Assembly (NCBI RefSeq): GCF_001298265.1
Contig: NZ_LGSZ01000020.1
Span: forward strand, 1 to 61,953
Source of the DNA: Allobosea vaviloviae
GTDB lineage: Bacteria; Pseudomonadota; Alphaproteobacteria; Rhizobiales; Beijerinckiaceae
Length of the DNA: 61,953 bases
Reading direction: 5' to 3'
The notes under the pieces were generated by a model. It was not told where the DNA came from. It worked only from the letters and a program-made list of their open reading frames with translations, and ran no database searches. A program made the translations under genes and the position numbers. The stretch's first letter is position 1. Each line of letters opens with the position of its first letter. Positions 16,391-26,704 of the stretch are shown here, piece by piece.

Positions 16391-18637
16391 CTACCCCCCG
16401 AATTTGTTGTTCTTCGGGAAGCCCTTGGGCGGCAGGCGGCCGGCTTCGCCGCGATGGCCGAGCCATTCCATCAGCTCGCCCTGGGCCACCGTCCAGGTCC
16501 GGCCCGAGGTGTCGCGCCAGGTCAGTCCCTCAGTCAGCTTGAAGACCTTGGCGTCGGAGACGCCGCCATCCTTGTAGCGCTGCAGGCGCACGCCCTTGCC
16601 GCGGCTCATCTCGGCGACCTCCGAGAGCGGGAAGCAGACCAGCTTGCGGTTCTGGCCGATGATCGCGACATGGTCGCCCTCGGCGGGCGTCGCCAGCAGG
16701 GCCTCGACGGGCATGTCGACATTGAGAACCTGCCGGCCCTTTCGGGTGTTGGCGACGATGTCGTCGGTCGGCGCGACGAAGCCGCGACCGTCGGTCGTCA
16801 CCATCAAGAGCTTCAGCCCCGGCCGGTAGGGGAAGGCCGCGACGATCTCGGCATGCTCCTCCAGCTCGATCATCAGCCGGATCGGGTCGCCGAAGCCGCG
16901 CCCGCCGGGTAGCTTCGCGGCCTCGAGCGTGAAGACCTTGCCGTTCGAGGTCAGCACCAGGACCTTGGCGGTCGTTTCGGTGAAGAAGGCCAGCCGCAGG
17001 CCGTCATCGCCCTTGAAGGTCAGCGTCGACTGGTCCTGGACATGGCCCTTGAGCGCCCTGATCCAGCCCTTCTTGGAAATGACTACGGTGACCGGCTCGC
17101 GCTCCACCATCGCCTGCGCCAGGTCGATATCGGTGGTGTCGGGCATGTCGGCGAAGCTGGTGCGGCGCTTGCCGATCGCTGTTTCCGGGCCGAAGAGCTT
17201 TTTCACCGCGCGGATATCGTGCTGGATCAGCTTCCACTGCACGGGTTCCGACGCAAGCAGCTCCTCGATCTGGCCCTTCTCGACGGTCAGTTCGTCGAGT
17301 TCGGTCTTGAGCGCCATCTCCTCGAGCTTGCGCAAGGCGCGCAGGCGGGTGTCGAGGATGGCGTTGGCTTGAACCTCCGACAGCTCGAAGAAGCGCATGA
17401 GCTCGATCTTCGGCTCGTCCTCCTCGCGGATGATCTTGATGACGCGATCGAGGTCGAGATAGACGATCAGCAGGCCGCGCAGAATTTCCAGCCGCTTCTC
17501 GATCTGGCCCAGCCGGAAGCGCGAGCGCCGCAGCAGCACGTCGCGGCGGTGGTCGAGCCAGGCGCGCAGGGCCTCGTTCAGGCCGAGCACGCGCGGTACC
17601 AGCCCGCCGGTCAGCACGTTCATGTTCATCGAGATGCGCGCTTCCAGCTCGGTCAGCCGGAACAGCGATTCCATCATCAGCGTCGCATCGACCGTGCGGG
17701 CACGGGGCTCGATGACGACGCGGATGTCCTCGGCCGATTCGTCGCGGATATCGGCGACGAGCGGCAGCTTCTTCTCGTTGAAGAGCTCGGCGATCTTCTC
17801 GATCAACCGGCCCTTCTGCACCATGTAGGGAATCTCGGTGACGATCACGACCCAGGTGCCACGGCCGAGATCCTCGACATGCCAGCGCGCCCGGGTGCGG
17901 AAGGCGCCGCGCCCCGTGCGGTAGGTTTCGGCCATCGAGGCGCGCGATTCGACGATGACGCCGCCGGTCGGGAAATCCGGCCCCTGGACGAAGGTCATCA
18001 GCTGTTCCGACGGCGTGTCGGGATGCTGGATCAGGTAGAGCGCGGCGTCGCAGAGTTCGGCGGCGTTGTGGGGCGGAATCGAGGTCGCCATGCCCACAGC
18101 GATGCCCTGCGAGCCATTGGCGAGCAGGTTCGGGAAGGCGGCGGGGAGCACGATCGGCTCCTCGTCCTCGCCATTATAGGTCTCGCGGAAATCGACCGCG
18201 TCCTCGTCGATGCCATCGAGCAGAAGACGGGCGACCTCGGTCATCCTCGCTTCGGTGTAGCGATAGGCCGCCGCATTATCGCCGTCGATATTGCCGAAAT
18301 TGCCCTGGCCATCGACGAGCGGGTAGCGCTGGGCGAAATCCTGCGCCAGCCTCACCAGCGCGTCGTAGACCGACTGGTCGCCATGGGGATGGAACTTGCC
18401 GATGACGTCGCCGACGATGCGGGCACATTTCTTGTGGACCTGGCCGGGATCGAGCCGCAGCAGGCGCATCGCATGCAGGATGCGGCGGTGGACCGGTTTC
18501 AGCCCGTCGCGCGCATCGGGCAGCGCGCGGTGCATGATCGTGGACAGCGCATAGGCGAGATAACGCTCCTCGAGCGCCGATTTCAGATCGATGCGCTCGG
18601 ATTCGTCCTCCGGCGGCGGATCGACCGGCTTCCCCAT
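16391..18637 (-). CDS. parC: DNA topoisomerase IV subunit A
   Basis: 748 residues. ParC forms the DNA-cleaving half of topoisomerase IV with ParE and decatenates daughter chromosomes. The N-terminal winged-helix domain contains [27 protein letters not shown] (the quinolone-determining region) and the catalytic Tyr127 in [13 protein letters not shown]. It is followed by the tower and coiled-coil ([15 protein letters not shown]) and a C-terminal beta-pinwheel (residues about 500-730). A length near 750 and the [18 protein letters not shown] blades fit ParC rather than GyrA. It is divergent from the DUF1003 gene. Confidence 0.93.
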   Translation of the reverse strand: MGKPVDPPPEDESERIDLKSALEERYLAYALSTIMHRALPDARDGLKPVHRRILHAMRLLRLDPGQVHKKCARIVGDVIGKFHPHGDQSVYDALVRLAQDFAQRYPLVDGQGNFGNIDGDNAAAYRYTEARMTEVARLLLDGIDEDAVDFRETYNGEDEEPIVLPAAFPNLLANGSQGIAVGMATSIPPHNAAELCDAALYLIQHPDTPSEQLMTFVQGPDFPTGGVIVESRASMAETYRTGRGAFRTRARWHVEDLGRGTWVVIVTEIPYMVQKGRLIEKIAELFNEKKLPLVADIRDESAEDIRVVIEPRARTVDATLMMESLFRLTELEARISMNMNVLTGGLVPRVLGLNEALRAWLDHRRDVLLRRSRFRLGQIEKRLEILRGLLIVYLDLDRVIKIIREEDEPKIELMRFFELSEVQANAILDTRLRALRKLEEMALKTELDELTVEKGQIEELLASEPVQWKLIQHDIRAVKKLFGPETAIGKRRTSFADMPDTTDIDLAQAMVEREPVTVVISKKGWIRALKGHVQDQSTLTFKGDDGLRLAFFTETTAKVLVLTSNGKVFTLEAAKLPGGRGFGDPIRLMIELEEHAEIVAAFPYRPGLKLLMVTTDGRGFVAPTDDIVANTRKGRQVLNVDMPVEALLATPAEGDHVAIIGQNRKLVCFPLSEVAEMSRGKGVRLQRYKDGGVSDAKVFKLTEGLTWRDTSGRTWTVAQGELMEWLGHRGEAGRLPPKGFPKNNKFGG

Positions 18638-18768
18638 GGCTTGCTCACCCCCACTACGATTTCGTCCGCGCCTCTATCGCACGGCGCGAATCGCCCCGCT
18701 AGAACGATGGCGGGCGATATCCCCCTATGCAATCGATGGGGATGCGCCCGGAACCGACGGAGAGCCGC

Positions 18769-19560
18769 ATGACGAGCCATGACCACAGCACGGACAAGGG
18801 CATCTGCTCTCTGACCGGACAGTCGGTGCCGCGGCGCGAGCTCGTCAGCATCGACGCATTGCGGCCAGCGCTGGCCGATGCGATCCGCAAGGACCATCCC
18901 GATCTGCCGGCTCATGCACTGGTCTCGCAGGACCAGATCGCGCTCTACCGCTCCCGCTACGTCAACGCGATGCTGGCGAGTGAGCGCGGCGAGATGAACG
19001 AGCTCGACCGGCAGGTCGCCGACAGCCTTGCCTCCTCCGAGCTGATCACCAGCAACACCGATGACGAAATCGACCGCGAACGGACTTTCGGCCAGCGGTT
19101 GGCCGACAATGTCGCCAGCTTCGGCGGCAGCTGGGCCTTCCTGATCTCGTTTGGCGTCGTCATCGGCTTCTGGATCACGATCAACATGACCGGCGCCACC
19201 GCCTTCGACCCCTACCCCTTCATCCTGCTCAACCTGATCCTGTCCTGCGTGGCCGCCGTGCAGGCTCCGGTCATCATGATGAGCCAGCAGCGGCAGGAGG
19301 CGAAGGACCGCGCCCGCTCGCGCAACGACTACCAGGTCAACCTCAAGGCCGAACTCGAGATCCGGCACCTGCACGAGAAGATGGACCACCTGGTCAACCG
19401 CCAATGGCAGCGGCTGGCCGAGATCCAGGAGGTGCAAATCGAGCTGCTGCAGGAATTGCGCAGCGCTCAGGCCTCGGACGCCAAGGATGCCCGCGCTGCG
19501 ATCTCGACCAGCCGCGCCCGCTCCGGCGGCTCGGCCAAACCGCGCGGCTCGAAAACGTGA
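18769..19560 (+). CDS. DUF1003 membrane protein
   Basis: 263 residues. A cytoplasmic N-terminal region ([21 protein letters not shown] resembles the usual DUF1003 front) leads to two adjacent helices ([18 protein letters not shown] and [20 protein letters not shown]). Next comes the family hallmark [37 protein letters not shown] (given here in part), a long charged coiled coil. The function is unknown. The ATG at 18769 has GGAGAG 6 bases upstream. Its Ser/Arg-rich tail overlaps the 3' end of recO on the other strand by 94 bases. Confidence 0.87.
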   Translation: MTSHDHSTDKGICSLTGQSVPRRELVSIDALRPALADAIRKDHPDLPAHALVSQDQIALYRSRYVNAMLASERGEMNELDRQVADSLASSELITSNTDDEIDRERTFGQRLADNVASFGGSWAFLISFGVVIGFWITINMTGATAFDPYPFILLNLILSCVAAVQAPVIMMSQQRQEAKDRARSRNDYQVNLKAELEIRHLHEKMDHLVNRQWQRLAEIQEVQIELLQELRSAQASDAKDARAAISTSRARSGGSAKPRGSKT

Positions 19561-20210
19561 CGGCGCAGGAAGAAACCCGTCAGCGCGAACCCGGCCGCGA
19601 GATCGGCGGCCAAGGGCTGGCGCGCGCCCTGCCCCTCGCTCAGGAAGGGCGGCAACGCCAATAGTCGATCACGCCAGGGCTCGGCTGCCTTCCGGCTGAC
19701 GGCCTTGCCTGATTTCGGCGAGACATGGCTGAGATCGTCGGGCGAGCCGGTGACGGCGCAGCGCGCCAGATCCAGCCCGAAGCCCAGTTCGGCCAGCATC
19801 GCCACCTCGAAGCGCACGACCAGTGCCGGCGCCAGGTTCGGTTCGTGCAGATGCTCGATCATTACCGCCAGCGCCTCGTGCAGGCCGGGATGGGGATCGC
19901 GCTCCGGCAGCAGCCGCAGCAGGCCTGAGATCGTCGCCAGCCCATAAAGCGCGACCGGCGCCTCGATCAGCCGCGCCGCATGCGAGGCCAAAAGCTCGAC
20001 CTTGTATTCGCCGAGATGCTCGTCGAGCCTGGCCCGCCAGGTCAGCGAGACGGCGTTGCCGGGCTGAAGCACCGGCTGCTGCTTTGACGAGCGGCCGCCG
20101 CGCACCAGGCCGAGATGGCGGCCATGGTCCCGCGTCATCGCCTCCAGGATCACGGCGCTCTCGCCATGCCTGCGGACGCCGATGATCGTGGCCTCGTCGC
20201 TCCATTCCAT
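19467..20210 (-). CDS. recO: DNA repair protein RecO
   Basis: A 247-residue recombination mediator that loads RecA with RecF/RecR. The N-terminal OB fold is [20 protein letters not shown], then GLVRGGRS; the helical C-terminal domain has the [18 protein letters not shown] segment and [21 protein letters not shown]. The zinc-type Cys set of some RecO proteins is absent, as is common in relatives. In many Rhizobiales recO follows era, but here it is far from era and on the other strand. It is convergent with the DUF1003 gene, with a 94-base coding overlap. Confidence 0.92.
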   Translation of the reverse strand: MEWSDEATIIGVRRHGESAVILEAMTRDHGRHLGLVRGGRSSKQQPVLQPGNAVSLTWRARLDEHLGEYKVELLASHAARLIEAPVALYGLATISGLLRLLPERDPHPGLHEALAVMIEHLHEPNLAPALVVRFEVAMLAELGFGLDLARCAVTGSPDDLSHVSPKSGKAVSRKAAEPWRDRLLALPPFLSEGQGARQPLAADLAAGFALTGFFLRRHVFEPRGLAEPPERARLVEIAARASLASEA

Positions 20211-20256
20211 GGGATGGGTTTAGGGCAGGACACCGCAGGGCGAAACAGCGCCGGCA

Positions 20257-20352
20257 CGTCATGGTCGGGCTTGACCCGACCATCTCGGAAACCAGAGCCC
20301 TCTCGTCTGAGAGATTCTCGGGTCTTCGCTTCGCTTCGCCCGAGAATGACGC
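20257..20352. repeat. Palindromic intergenic repeat, class A (copy 1)
   Basis: CGTCATGGTCGGGCTTGACC with a pairing CCCGACC, followed by GAGATTCTCGGGTCT, a CTTCGCTTCGC module and CCCGAGAATGACG. The outer CGTCAT and ATGACG ends are complementary. It fills the recO-tautomerase gap and ends at the tautomerase stop. Confidence 0.85.
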
Positions 20353-20736
20353 CTAAGCCACATACTGCGCCACGCCGCCGCCGAAGGACCAATTCTCGCG
20401 CTTGACCTCGAGCAGGTTGATGAAGATGTCGTCCGGCTTCAGCCCGGGCTCCTGCTGGAGATTGGCCGCGATGGCGGCGAAGAGCGCCTTCTTCTGGGTG
20501 ACGCCGCGGGTGTTTGCGACCGTGATCTGGATGATCACCAGCCCCGCCGAGCGCTGAAAGCCGAAGAAATTGGCGTCGAAGACGAATTCGTCGGCGTCGT
20601 GCTGGTGGACGACGGCGAAGAGATCGTTCTCCGGCACCTCGAAGGTCGCGCGCAAGGCGCGGTAGACGCCGTCGACGATTGTCGCGGGATGCGAGGCCGG
20701 GCGGCCGCGACGCATCGAAATCCGGATCAGGGGCAT
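20353..20736 (-). CDS. Tautomerase family protein (4-oxalocrotonate tautomerase/MIF-like)
   Basis: 127 residues. Pro2, which becomes the N-terminal catalytic base after Met removal, is present (MPLIRISMRRGR). The length and blocks (FFGFQRSAGLVIIQITV, DDIFINLLEVKRENWSFGGGVAQY) fit the longer tautomerase-fold proteins, often involved in breakdown of aromatic or halogenated acids. The substrate is unknown. It is divergent from a LysR gene that probably regulates it. Confidence 0.88.
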   Translation of the reverse strand: MPLIRISMRRGRPASHPATIVDGVYRALRATFEVPENDLFAVVHQHDADEFVFDANFFGFQRSAGLVIIQITVANTRGVTQKKALFAAIAANLQQEPGLKPDDIFINLLEVKRENWSFGGGVAQYVA

Positions 20737-20816
20737 GGTCGGCTCCAGGGTACAGGCGGGGCGGCACGCCTCGCGAACGCCTGCACGCTAGGCCCCTTGC
20801 GTCGATCCTGAAACCG

Positions 20817-20830
20817 TATCTATGATGATA
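20817..20830. promoter_or_regulatory. Candidate LysR operator between tautomerase and lysR genes
   Basis: TATC-6 bases-GATA is an inverted repeat in an AT-rich patch of the 120-base divergent gap, with related GATAT/TGATC sequences just downstream. Interrupted dyads of this kind are typical LysR-type sites. No binding data. Confidence 0.35.
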
Positions 20831-20856
20831 GCAATGATATGGATATTTGATCGCTC

Positions 20857-21705
20857 ATGAACGCCACCCTGGACCTCGATGCTGTCTCCGCCTTCCTGCA
20901 AGCGGCGGAGCTCAACAGTTTCACCCGCGCGGCCGAGGCGCTGGGGACAGCGCAATCCCTCGTCAGCACGCGGATCAAGCGGCTGGAAGACGGGCTCGGA
21001 CAGACGCTGCTGCTGCGGCATCCGCGCATGGTCAAGCTGACATCGGAGGGCGAGCGCTTCCTGCCTGCCGCGCGCGACCTGATGGCAGCCCATGACCGCG
21101 CGCTGGGAGCCTTCCGCCAGCCCAGCGAGCGCATCACGATGGGCATCAGCGAGCAGGCTGTCGGTGCCGAGATCCCGGCCGTCCTGGCCAGGCTCACGGC
21201 GCAGCATCCCGGCATCGTCATCAATCTCAGGATCGAGGCGTCGCGGGCGCTGGAGGCGGCGTTCGAGCGGGGCGAACTCGATGTCGCCATCATCCGCCGC
21301 CTCGGCACGGGGCGGACTGGCGAGGTGCTGCGCGAGGACGCGTTCGGCTGGTTCGCAGCGGAGAGCCTGCAGCAGCGCGCCGATGAGCCGCTGCCGCTGG
21401 TGAGCCTGATCGCAGAGTGCGGGCTGCGCCAGCATGGCATCGACGCGCTCCATCGCGCCGGGCTCGCATGGCGCGAGGCCTTCATCGGCGGCGGCATGGC
21501 AGCGGTTCTGGCTGCCGTCTCGGGCGGCATCGGGGTCTCGCCTCTGGCTGCGCGGATCGCGCCGCCAGGGGCGGTCGATGTCGGGCCGGCATGGGGGCTG
21601 CCGGCGCTGGGGCGCTCGGCGGTCGTGCTGCGCAGCCAGGTGGCGACGCCGCGCGCGAGCGCCTTCGTCAGGACGCTTGCCGCAGCGTTCAGGGCTGCAA
21701 GCTGA
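20857..21705 (+). CDS. LysR family transcriptional regulator
   Basis: 282 residues. The N-terminal helix-turn-helix (LDAVSAFLQAAELNSFTRAA, then TRIKRLEDGLGQTLLLRH) is typical of LysR proteins. The C-terminal two-lobed ligand-binding domain (residues about 90-280) includes AFIGGGMAAVLAAVSGGIGV. It is divergent from the tautomerase gene, 120 bases apart, so it probably controls that gene and itself. The ligand is unknown. Confidence 0.9.
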   Translation: MNATLDLDAVSAFLQAAELNSFTRAAEALGTAQSLVSTRIKRLEDGLGQTLLLRHPRMVKLTSEGERFLPAARDLMAAHDRALGAFRQPSERITMGISEQAVGAEIPAVLARLTAQHPGIVINLRIEASRALEAAFERGELDVAIIRRLGTGRTGEVLREDAFGWFAAESLQQRADEPLPLVSLIAECGLRQHGIDALHRAGLAWREAFIGGGMAAVLAAVSGGIGVSPLAARIAPPGAVDVGPAWGLPALGRSAVVLRSQVATPRASAFVRTLAAAFRAAS

Positions 21706-21760
21706 GCCCGCTGGCATCGGCTTTCTCCGAAAGCCGCATTCCACTTTTCAGGCCGATGCC

Positions 21761-24001
21761 CTACCCCACCACCCGCTCGACCCGGCTGATCACCCGCTTC
21801 TCGCGCAGTTCGCTGATGATCGCGCTGAGATGCTTCAGGTCCCAGACCGTCAGGTCGATGGTGACGTTGGTGAAGTCCTGGTTCGGGCGGTTCATCGCGA
21901 CCGCGTCGATGTTGCCGTCATGCTCGGCGATGGTCGTGGTGATCTGCGCCAGCGAACCGGGCTCGTTGATCGAATGCAGCGAGATTCGCGCCGGGAAGCG
22001 CTGGGGCGCCTTGTCGTCGAGATCCCAGCGCACATCGAGCCAGCGCTCCGGCTCGTTGTCGAAGGCCGCCAGCGCCGAGGACTGGATCGGGTAGATGGTG
22101 ACGCCCTCGCCAGGGGTCAGGATGCCGACGATGCGGTCTCCCGGCACGGCCCCGCCATTGGGCGCGAAGCTCACGGGCAGGTCGCCGCCGAGGCCGCGGA
22201 TCGGGATCGCGTCGTCACCGGGTATCTCGGTGAGCTGCGCCTCGCCCGGCAGCTTGAACTTCAGGTTGTCGCCCTTGCGCAGCTCGAACCAGCCCTTGCC
22301 GTTGCCGGTGGTCGCGCCGGCGGATCTGGGATCGGGCGCGCCACGCTTTTCGGGCTCCAGGTCGGGATAGACAGCCTTGACCACGTCGCCGGAGTACATC
22401 TCGCCGCGCCCGACGGCGGCCAGCACGTCGTCGACGGCCGTGCGGGCGAGCCGCTTGAGGGCGGCTTTGAGCTTCTCGTCCGTGAAGGGCCGCTCGGCGC
22501 GGCTGAAGGCGCGCTCCAGGATCTGGCGGCCGAGCCCGGAATACTGCCTGCGCACGGCGGTACGGGTGGCGCGGCGGATCGCGGCGCGGGCCTTGCCGGT
22601 GACGACAAGTGATTCCCAGGCGGCGGGAGGCGTCTGCCCCTCGGCGCGGGTGATCTCGACCTCGTCGCCATTGGCGAGCTCGGTCAAGAGCGGCGCGATG
22701 CGGCCGTTGATCTTGGCGCCGACCGCGCTGTTGCCGACATTGGTGTGGATGGCATAGGCGAAATCGATCGGTGTCGCACCGCGCGGCAGCGCGATCAGAC
22801 GGCCCTTGGGGGTGAAGCAGAAGACCTGGTCGTGGAAGAGCTCGAGCTTGGTGTGCTCGAGGAATTCCTCGGGGCTGTCGCCTTCCGCCAGGAGATCGAC
22901 GGTGCGCCGCAGCCACTGATACGCCCGGCTTTCATCGGCATATTGCGCGAGTTCGGTGGTCCGCCCGTCCTTATAGTGGGCATGGGCCGCGATGCCGAAC
23001 TCAGCGATGCGGTCCATCGTATCGGTGCGGATCTGCAGTTCGACGCGGCTGTGGCCGGGCCCGACGACGGTTGTGTGGATCGAGCGATAGTCGTTCTGCT
23101 TGGGCGTCGAGATGTAGTCCTTGTAGCGGCCGGGCACCATCGGCCAGGTCATGTGGACGATGCCGAGCACACGGTAGCAATCTTCGGGCGCCTCGACGAT
23201 GACGCGGAAGCCGAAGATGTCCGAGAGCTGCTCGAAGGAGACGGATTTACGCTCCATCTTCTTCCAGATCGAATAGGGGCGCTTGCGGCGGCCGTGGACC
23301 TCGGCGTGGATGCCGCTGGCGGCGAGCTTGTCCTTGAGGTCCTTCTCGATTTCGCCGATGACGCGGCCTTCACGCTCGGTGACCTCTTCCAGCCGCTTGG
23401 TGACGGTGGCATGCGCCTCCGGCTTGATGTGGCGGAAAGCGAGTTCCTCCAGCTCCTCGCGCAGCTCCTGCATGCCCATGCGGCCGGCGAGCGGCGCGTA
23501 GATCTCGGCGGTCTCCTCGGCGATGCGCAGGCGCTTCTCGGGCGCCATGAAGTGCAAGGTGCGCATGTTGTGCAGGCGGTCGGCGAGCTTGACCAGCAGG
23601 ACGCGGACATCGTCGACGATGGCGAGCAGGAGCTTGCGGAAATTCTCGCCCTGGGCCGCCTTCTTGGAGACGAGGTCGAGCTTCTTGATCTTGGTCAGCC
23701 CGTCCACCAGCCGGCGGATGTCGGGCCCGAACATGCTCTCGATCTCTTCGAGCGTGGCGGCCGTGTCCTCGACCGTGTCGTGCAGAACGGCTGCGACGAT
23801 CGTGGCGTCGTCGAGCTTGAGATCGGTCAGGAGAGCGGCGACCTCGAGCGGATGGGCGAAGAACGGATCACCCGAGGCGCGCTTCTGCGTGCCATGGGCG
23901 CGCATGGCATAGACATAGGCCCGGTTGAGCAGGTCCTCGTCGGTGTTGGGATTATAGCTGCGAACCCGGTCGACGAGTTCGTATTGCCGCATCATGCCCA
24001 T
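21761..24001 (-). CDS. rsh: Bifunctional (p)ppGpp synthetase/hydrolase Rsh (RelA/SpoT)
   Basis: 746 residues. Makes and destroys the stringent alarmone (p)ppGpp. The HD hydrolase domain has an intact HDTVED at residues 74-79. The synthetase domain (about 200-340) includes GRYKDYISTPKQNDYRSIHTT and VELQIRT. TGS (about 390-450, with FTPKGRLIALPRGATPIDFAY) and C-terminal ACT (about 665-745) domains follow. Both active sites look complete, as expected for the single Rsh of most alphaproteobacteria. Starts at 24001, 23995 or 23992 are all possible. It is followed upstream by rpoZ on the same strand, a common arrangement in the group. Confidence 0.95.
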   Translation of the reverse strand: MGMMRQYELVDRVRSYNPNTDEDLLNRAYVYAMRAHGTQKRASGDPFFAHPLEVAALLTDLKLDDATIVAAVLHDTVEDTAATLEEIESMFGPDIRRLVDGLTKIKKLDLVSKKAAQGENFRKLLLAIVDDVRVLLVKLADRLHNMRTLHFMAPEKRLRIAEETAEIYAPLAGRMGMQELREELEELAFRHIKPEAHATVTKRLEEVTEREGRVIGEIEKDLKDKLAASGIHAEVHGRRKRPYSIWKKMERKSVSFEQLSDIFGFRVIVEAPEDCYRVLGIVHMTWPMVPGRYKDYISTPKQNDYRSIHTTVVGPGHSRVELQIRTDTMDRIAEFGIAAHAHYKDGRTTELAQYADESRAYQWLRRTVDLLAEGDSPEEFLEHTKLELFHDQVFCFTPKGRLIALPRGATPIDFAYAIHTNVGNSAVGAKINGRIAPLLTELANGDEVEITRAEGQTPPAAWESLVVTGKARAAIRRATRTAVRRQYSGLGRQILERAFSRAERPFTDEKLKAALKRLARTAVDDVLAAVGRGEMYSGDVVKAVYPDLEPEKRGAPDPRSAGATTGNGKGWFELRKGDNLKFKLPGEAQLTEIPGDDAIPIRGLGGDLPVSFAPNGGAVPGDRIVGILTPGEGVTIYPIQSSALAAFDNEPERWLDVRWDLDDKAPQRFPARISLHSINEPGSLAQITTTIAEHDGNIDAVAMNRPNQDFTNVTIDLTVWDLKHLSAIISELREKRVISRVERVVG

Positions 24002-24154
24002 GGGGGGCGTCTATCCTGCCTGATCTATCGCAAATCCAAAGCATTGCTCGCGAAACAGCGCCTCCCGCCTTTTCGCGCGATGCTTTTGTCCAGAGTCCGT
24101 CAATATCGGCGCGCCTCGCATCCGCAGCAAGACCAATCTCTACGGGCAGGCATG

Positions 24155-24181
24155 AAAAAGCCCGGCATTGCCGGGCTTTAG
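24155..24181 (-). terminator. Rho-independent terminator of rpoZ
   Basis: AAAGCCCGGC and GCCGGGCTTT form a perfect hairpin with a three-base loop. Read leftward it runs into TTTTTC, about 60 bases after the rpoZ stop and before rsh. Confidence 0.88.
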
Positions 24182-24239
24182 CTGAACTGGTGAAGAGATC
24201 GTGCCAGATGGCCCTGCGGGCCACTCGCCGTCCGGAGGA

Positions 24240-24632
24240 TCAATCCTCGTCGTCGGCGCTCTCGGTGGGAGGCACGAGGCCGTCGAGGCCACGCAGCAGG
24301 TCGTCTTCGCTCATGCGATCGAACTGGACCTCCGAATCGGGGATCGAGGCCCCGGGCACGGAATGGGTGAGCAGCGGCACGGTCTCGGCCTCCGGCTCGT
24401 CGACCTCGACATGCTTCTGCAGCGAGTGGATCAGGTCTTCCTTCAGATCCTCGGGCTTCAGCTTCTCGTCGGCGATCTCGCGCAGGGCGACGACGGGGTT
24501 CTTGTCGTTGTCGCGGGAGACCAGGATCGCCGAGCCCGACTGGATCATCCGGGCGCGATGGCTGGCGAGGAGAACCAGCTCGAAGCGGTTGTCGACCTTG
24601 TCGATGCAATCCTCAACGGTAACGCGAGCCAT
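24240..24632 (-). CDS. rpoZ: DNA-directed RNA polymerase omega subunit
   Basis: 130 residues. The omega subunit helps RNA polymerase assembly and is one of the ppGpp contact points. The typical start [20 protein letters not shown] and the [15 protein letters not shown] block are present, followed by the acidic extension usual in alphaproteobacteria. The ATG at 24632 has AGAAGGAG 8 bases upstream; the longer frame is a shadow. It precedes rsh, functionally apt, but a terminator stands between them. Confidence 0.95.
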   Translation of the reverse strand: MARVTVEDCIDKVDNRFELVLLASHRARMIQSGSAILVSRDNDKNPVVALREIADEKLKPEDLKEDLIHSLQKHVEVDEPEAETVPLLTHSVPGASIPDSEVQFDRMSEDDLLRGLDGLVPPTESADDED

Positions 24633-24742
24633 GGCGCGGCTCCTTCTGATCTTTAGCGATGCAGGGAAGATGATGTGTGCCGGCCTTACAGCCAAAGCGC
24701 GCGAGATGCAAGATTGAGCGTGGCGTTCCGGGCGCCCGCGGA

Positions 24743-26443
24743 TCAGCTCCGCATCCGCCTGACCATCTCGTCGAGGCCCGGTTCGCGGCGCCCCTCGACG
24801 CCGACGACGCGGTCCATCGCCGGCAGCTCGCTCGGCGCGAGTTCGGCGAAGCGCATCCGCATCGTCGTCGCGACGCCCTCTCCGAAGGCGATCGCCTCGC
24901 GGTTGCCCACCGAGGACAGGAATTTCAGCGTGCTGGCGGAGGCATCCGAGATGGCGGCCCGGATGATCTGCTGGTCCACCTCGTTGGCGAGGCGCATCGC
25001 GAAGATCGTCGAGCACTGCGACAGGATGGTCGGATCGAGCTCGCCGGGGCGTTGCGTGACCACGCCGAGATAGGCGCCGTATTTGCGGCCCTCCTTGGCG
25101 ATGCGTGCGATGGCCTGCCGTGTCGGCAGGAAGCCGAGCGACTGGTCGGCGGGGACGTAGCGATGCGCCTCCTCGCAGAGCAGGAGGATCTCATAGGTGC
25201 CCTGGCTCGCCATGGCGAGGTCGAAGGCCAGGCGCGCCAGCACGGAGGCGACCGCATCGACCACCTCCGAGGGCAGTCCGCCGAGCTGGAACACCGTGAT
25301 CGGGCGGCCGTGATGCGGGACGCGGAAGATCTGGGCGACGATCGGCGCCATCGTCTCGATCATGTTGGCGCGGGCGAACATGAACTGGTAGCGCGGGTCG
25401 GCATGCAGCGTCTCGAGCCGTACCTTGAGCGAACGCAGCGAGGCGCGCGGCCAGCGGACCTCGTGCAGGCCGATCAATTCGTCGACGATGCGCAGCGCGT
25501 CGGTGATGCGATAGGGCGTCGGCATGTCGCCAGCGCCGCCCATTGCGTCGTCGCGACGCCCGAGCCCGGAGTCGAGCGGCCGCTTCAGCAGGCTGGAGTT
25601 GATGTCGCGCATCGGGTTGCGCTCGCTGCCGCCGCGGTAGCGCTCGCGCGCCAGGCCCACGACCTCGCGCAGGATGTCAGCCTCCTCCTCGAAGGCCGGA
25701 CGACCGCGGAAGACGACCTCGGCGAACTCCTCCAGCTTGAACATCCAGAACGGCAGATCGAGCCCATCGGCGTCGATGGACAGGGAGCGGTCCGGGAAGG
25801 CGCCGGAGTATTCGTTGTGCGGATCGAGGATCAGCACGCGCAGGCGCGGCCTCGCGGCGATCGCCCGGCGCAGCAGCAGCGCCACGGCGCTCGACTTTCC
25901 AACGCCAGTGGTGCCGAGCAGGGCGAAATGGCGCGACAGCATGTCGTCGATGCAGACGGTGGCGGGAATCGAAGCGTCCTGCGTCAAGGTCCCGACAGCG
26001 ACACCGTTGCGGGCGCCGAGGTCATGCACCATTGCGAGATCGCCGGTCCGGATGCGGTGCGCGATGGCGCCGATCGGCGGATAGGTCGAGATTCCGTTCT
26101 GGAAGCGTGCGCGCCCGTCCTGGCTCTCGCTGACCTCGCCCAGCAATTCGACCTGGATATGGATGACGTTGTCCGTCGCCTCGTCCCAGACCGGATTGAC
26201 GGCATGCATCTCGTAGACCAGGCCGACGATGCGGGTCGTGCCGAGATTGATCGAGATCATCCGGCCGACCGTCCAGGATTCGGGGCCGAGCCGGCCCATG
26301 CCGGCAACGGTGCTGGCGATCGTCGCGCGCGAGCCGTCGCAGGAGACCACGCGCCCGAGGGCACGTTCCGGATCCTGGCTCCGATCACGCCGGTCCGGCG
26401 CGATATCGCTCTCGAAGAGCCCTGTCTTCACAGCAAGCTGCAC
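24743..26443 (-). CDS. HerA-like ATP-binding protein (DUF87)
   Basis: A 566-residue FtsK/HerA-superfamily motor ATPase. The N-terminal barrel-like region (about 25-150) is followed by Walker [11 protein letters not shown] (about residue 177) and Walker [15 protein letters not shown], plus [19 protein letters not shown] in the C-terminal part. HerA proteins translocate DNA with NurA-type nucleases in archaea and in some bacterial defence systems. No nuclease partner is next to this gene, and rpoZ and pdxJ flank it, so a housekeeping DNA-processing role is as likely. The start is GTG at 26443; another GTG is at 26431. Confidence 0.85.
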   Translation of the reverse strand: MQLAVKTGLFESDIAPDRRDRSQDPERALGRVVSCDGSRATIASTVAGMGRLGPESWTVGRMISINLGTTRIVGLVYEMHAVNPVWDEATDNVIHIQVELLGEVSESQDGRARFQNGISTYPPIGAIAHRIRTGDLAMVHDLGARNGVAVGTLTQDASIPATVCIDDMLSRHFALLGTTGVGKSSAVALLLRRAIAARPRLRVLILDPHNEYSGAFPDRSLSIDADGLDLPFWMFKLEEFAEVVFRGRPAFEEEADILREVVGLARERYRGGSERNPMRDINSSLLKRPLDSGLGRRDDAMGGAGDMPTPYRITDALRIVDELIGLHEVRWPRASLRSLKVRLETLHADPRYQFMFARANMIETMAPIVAQIFRVPHHGRPITVFQLGGLPSEVVDAVASVLARLAFDLAMASQGTYEILLLCEEAHRYVPADQSLGFLPTRQAIARIAKEGRKYGAYLGVVTQRPGELDPTILSQCSTIFAMRLANEVDQQIIRAAISDASASTLKFLSSVGNREAIAFGEGVATTMRMRFAELAPSELPAMDRVVGVEGRREPGLDEMVRRMRS

Positions 26444-26704
26444 GTTCCGCGCCCCGCCTTCCGGCCTGTCCCCCGATCGCCAAGGTTACCGCCAAGCTCT
26501 TTATGATTGCCTTATGTGCCGGCAATCATGCGCCGGGGGGTGGCGACGCGGTTACCAAATTGCGAAGACGGCGAGCCCGCCCGTCACCAACCGATCACGA
26601 AACGTGGCGTCACCCATGACGATCACTGCCTTGAGCCAAGGCCACGTCATCGTCTATGCCCCCGTTGACGGGCATTCATGACAGCGATTTCGAGGGAGCA
26701 AACC

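Noticed and set aside
16391..18637. ParC has Gln where E. coli has the quinolone-contact Ser80 (GDQSVYD against GDSACYE)
   Set aside because: As I recall, GDQS-type sequence is common in alphaproteobacterial ParC, so it is not evidence of acquired resistance.
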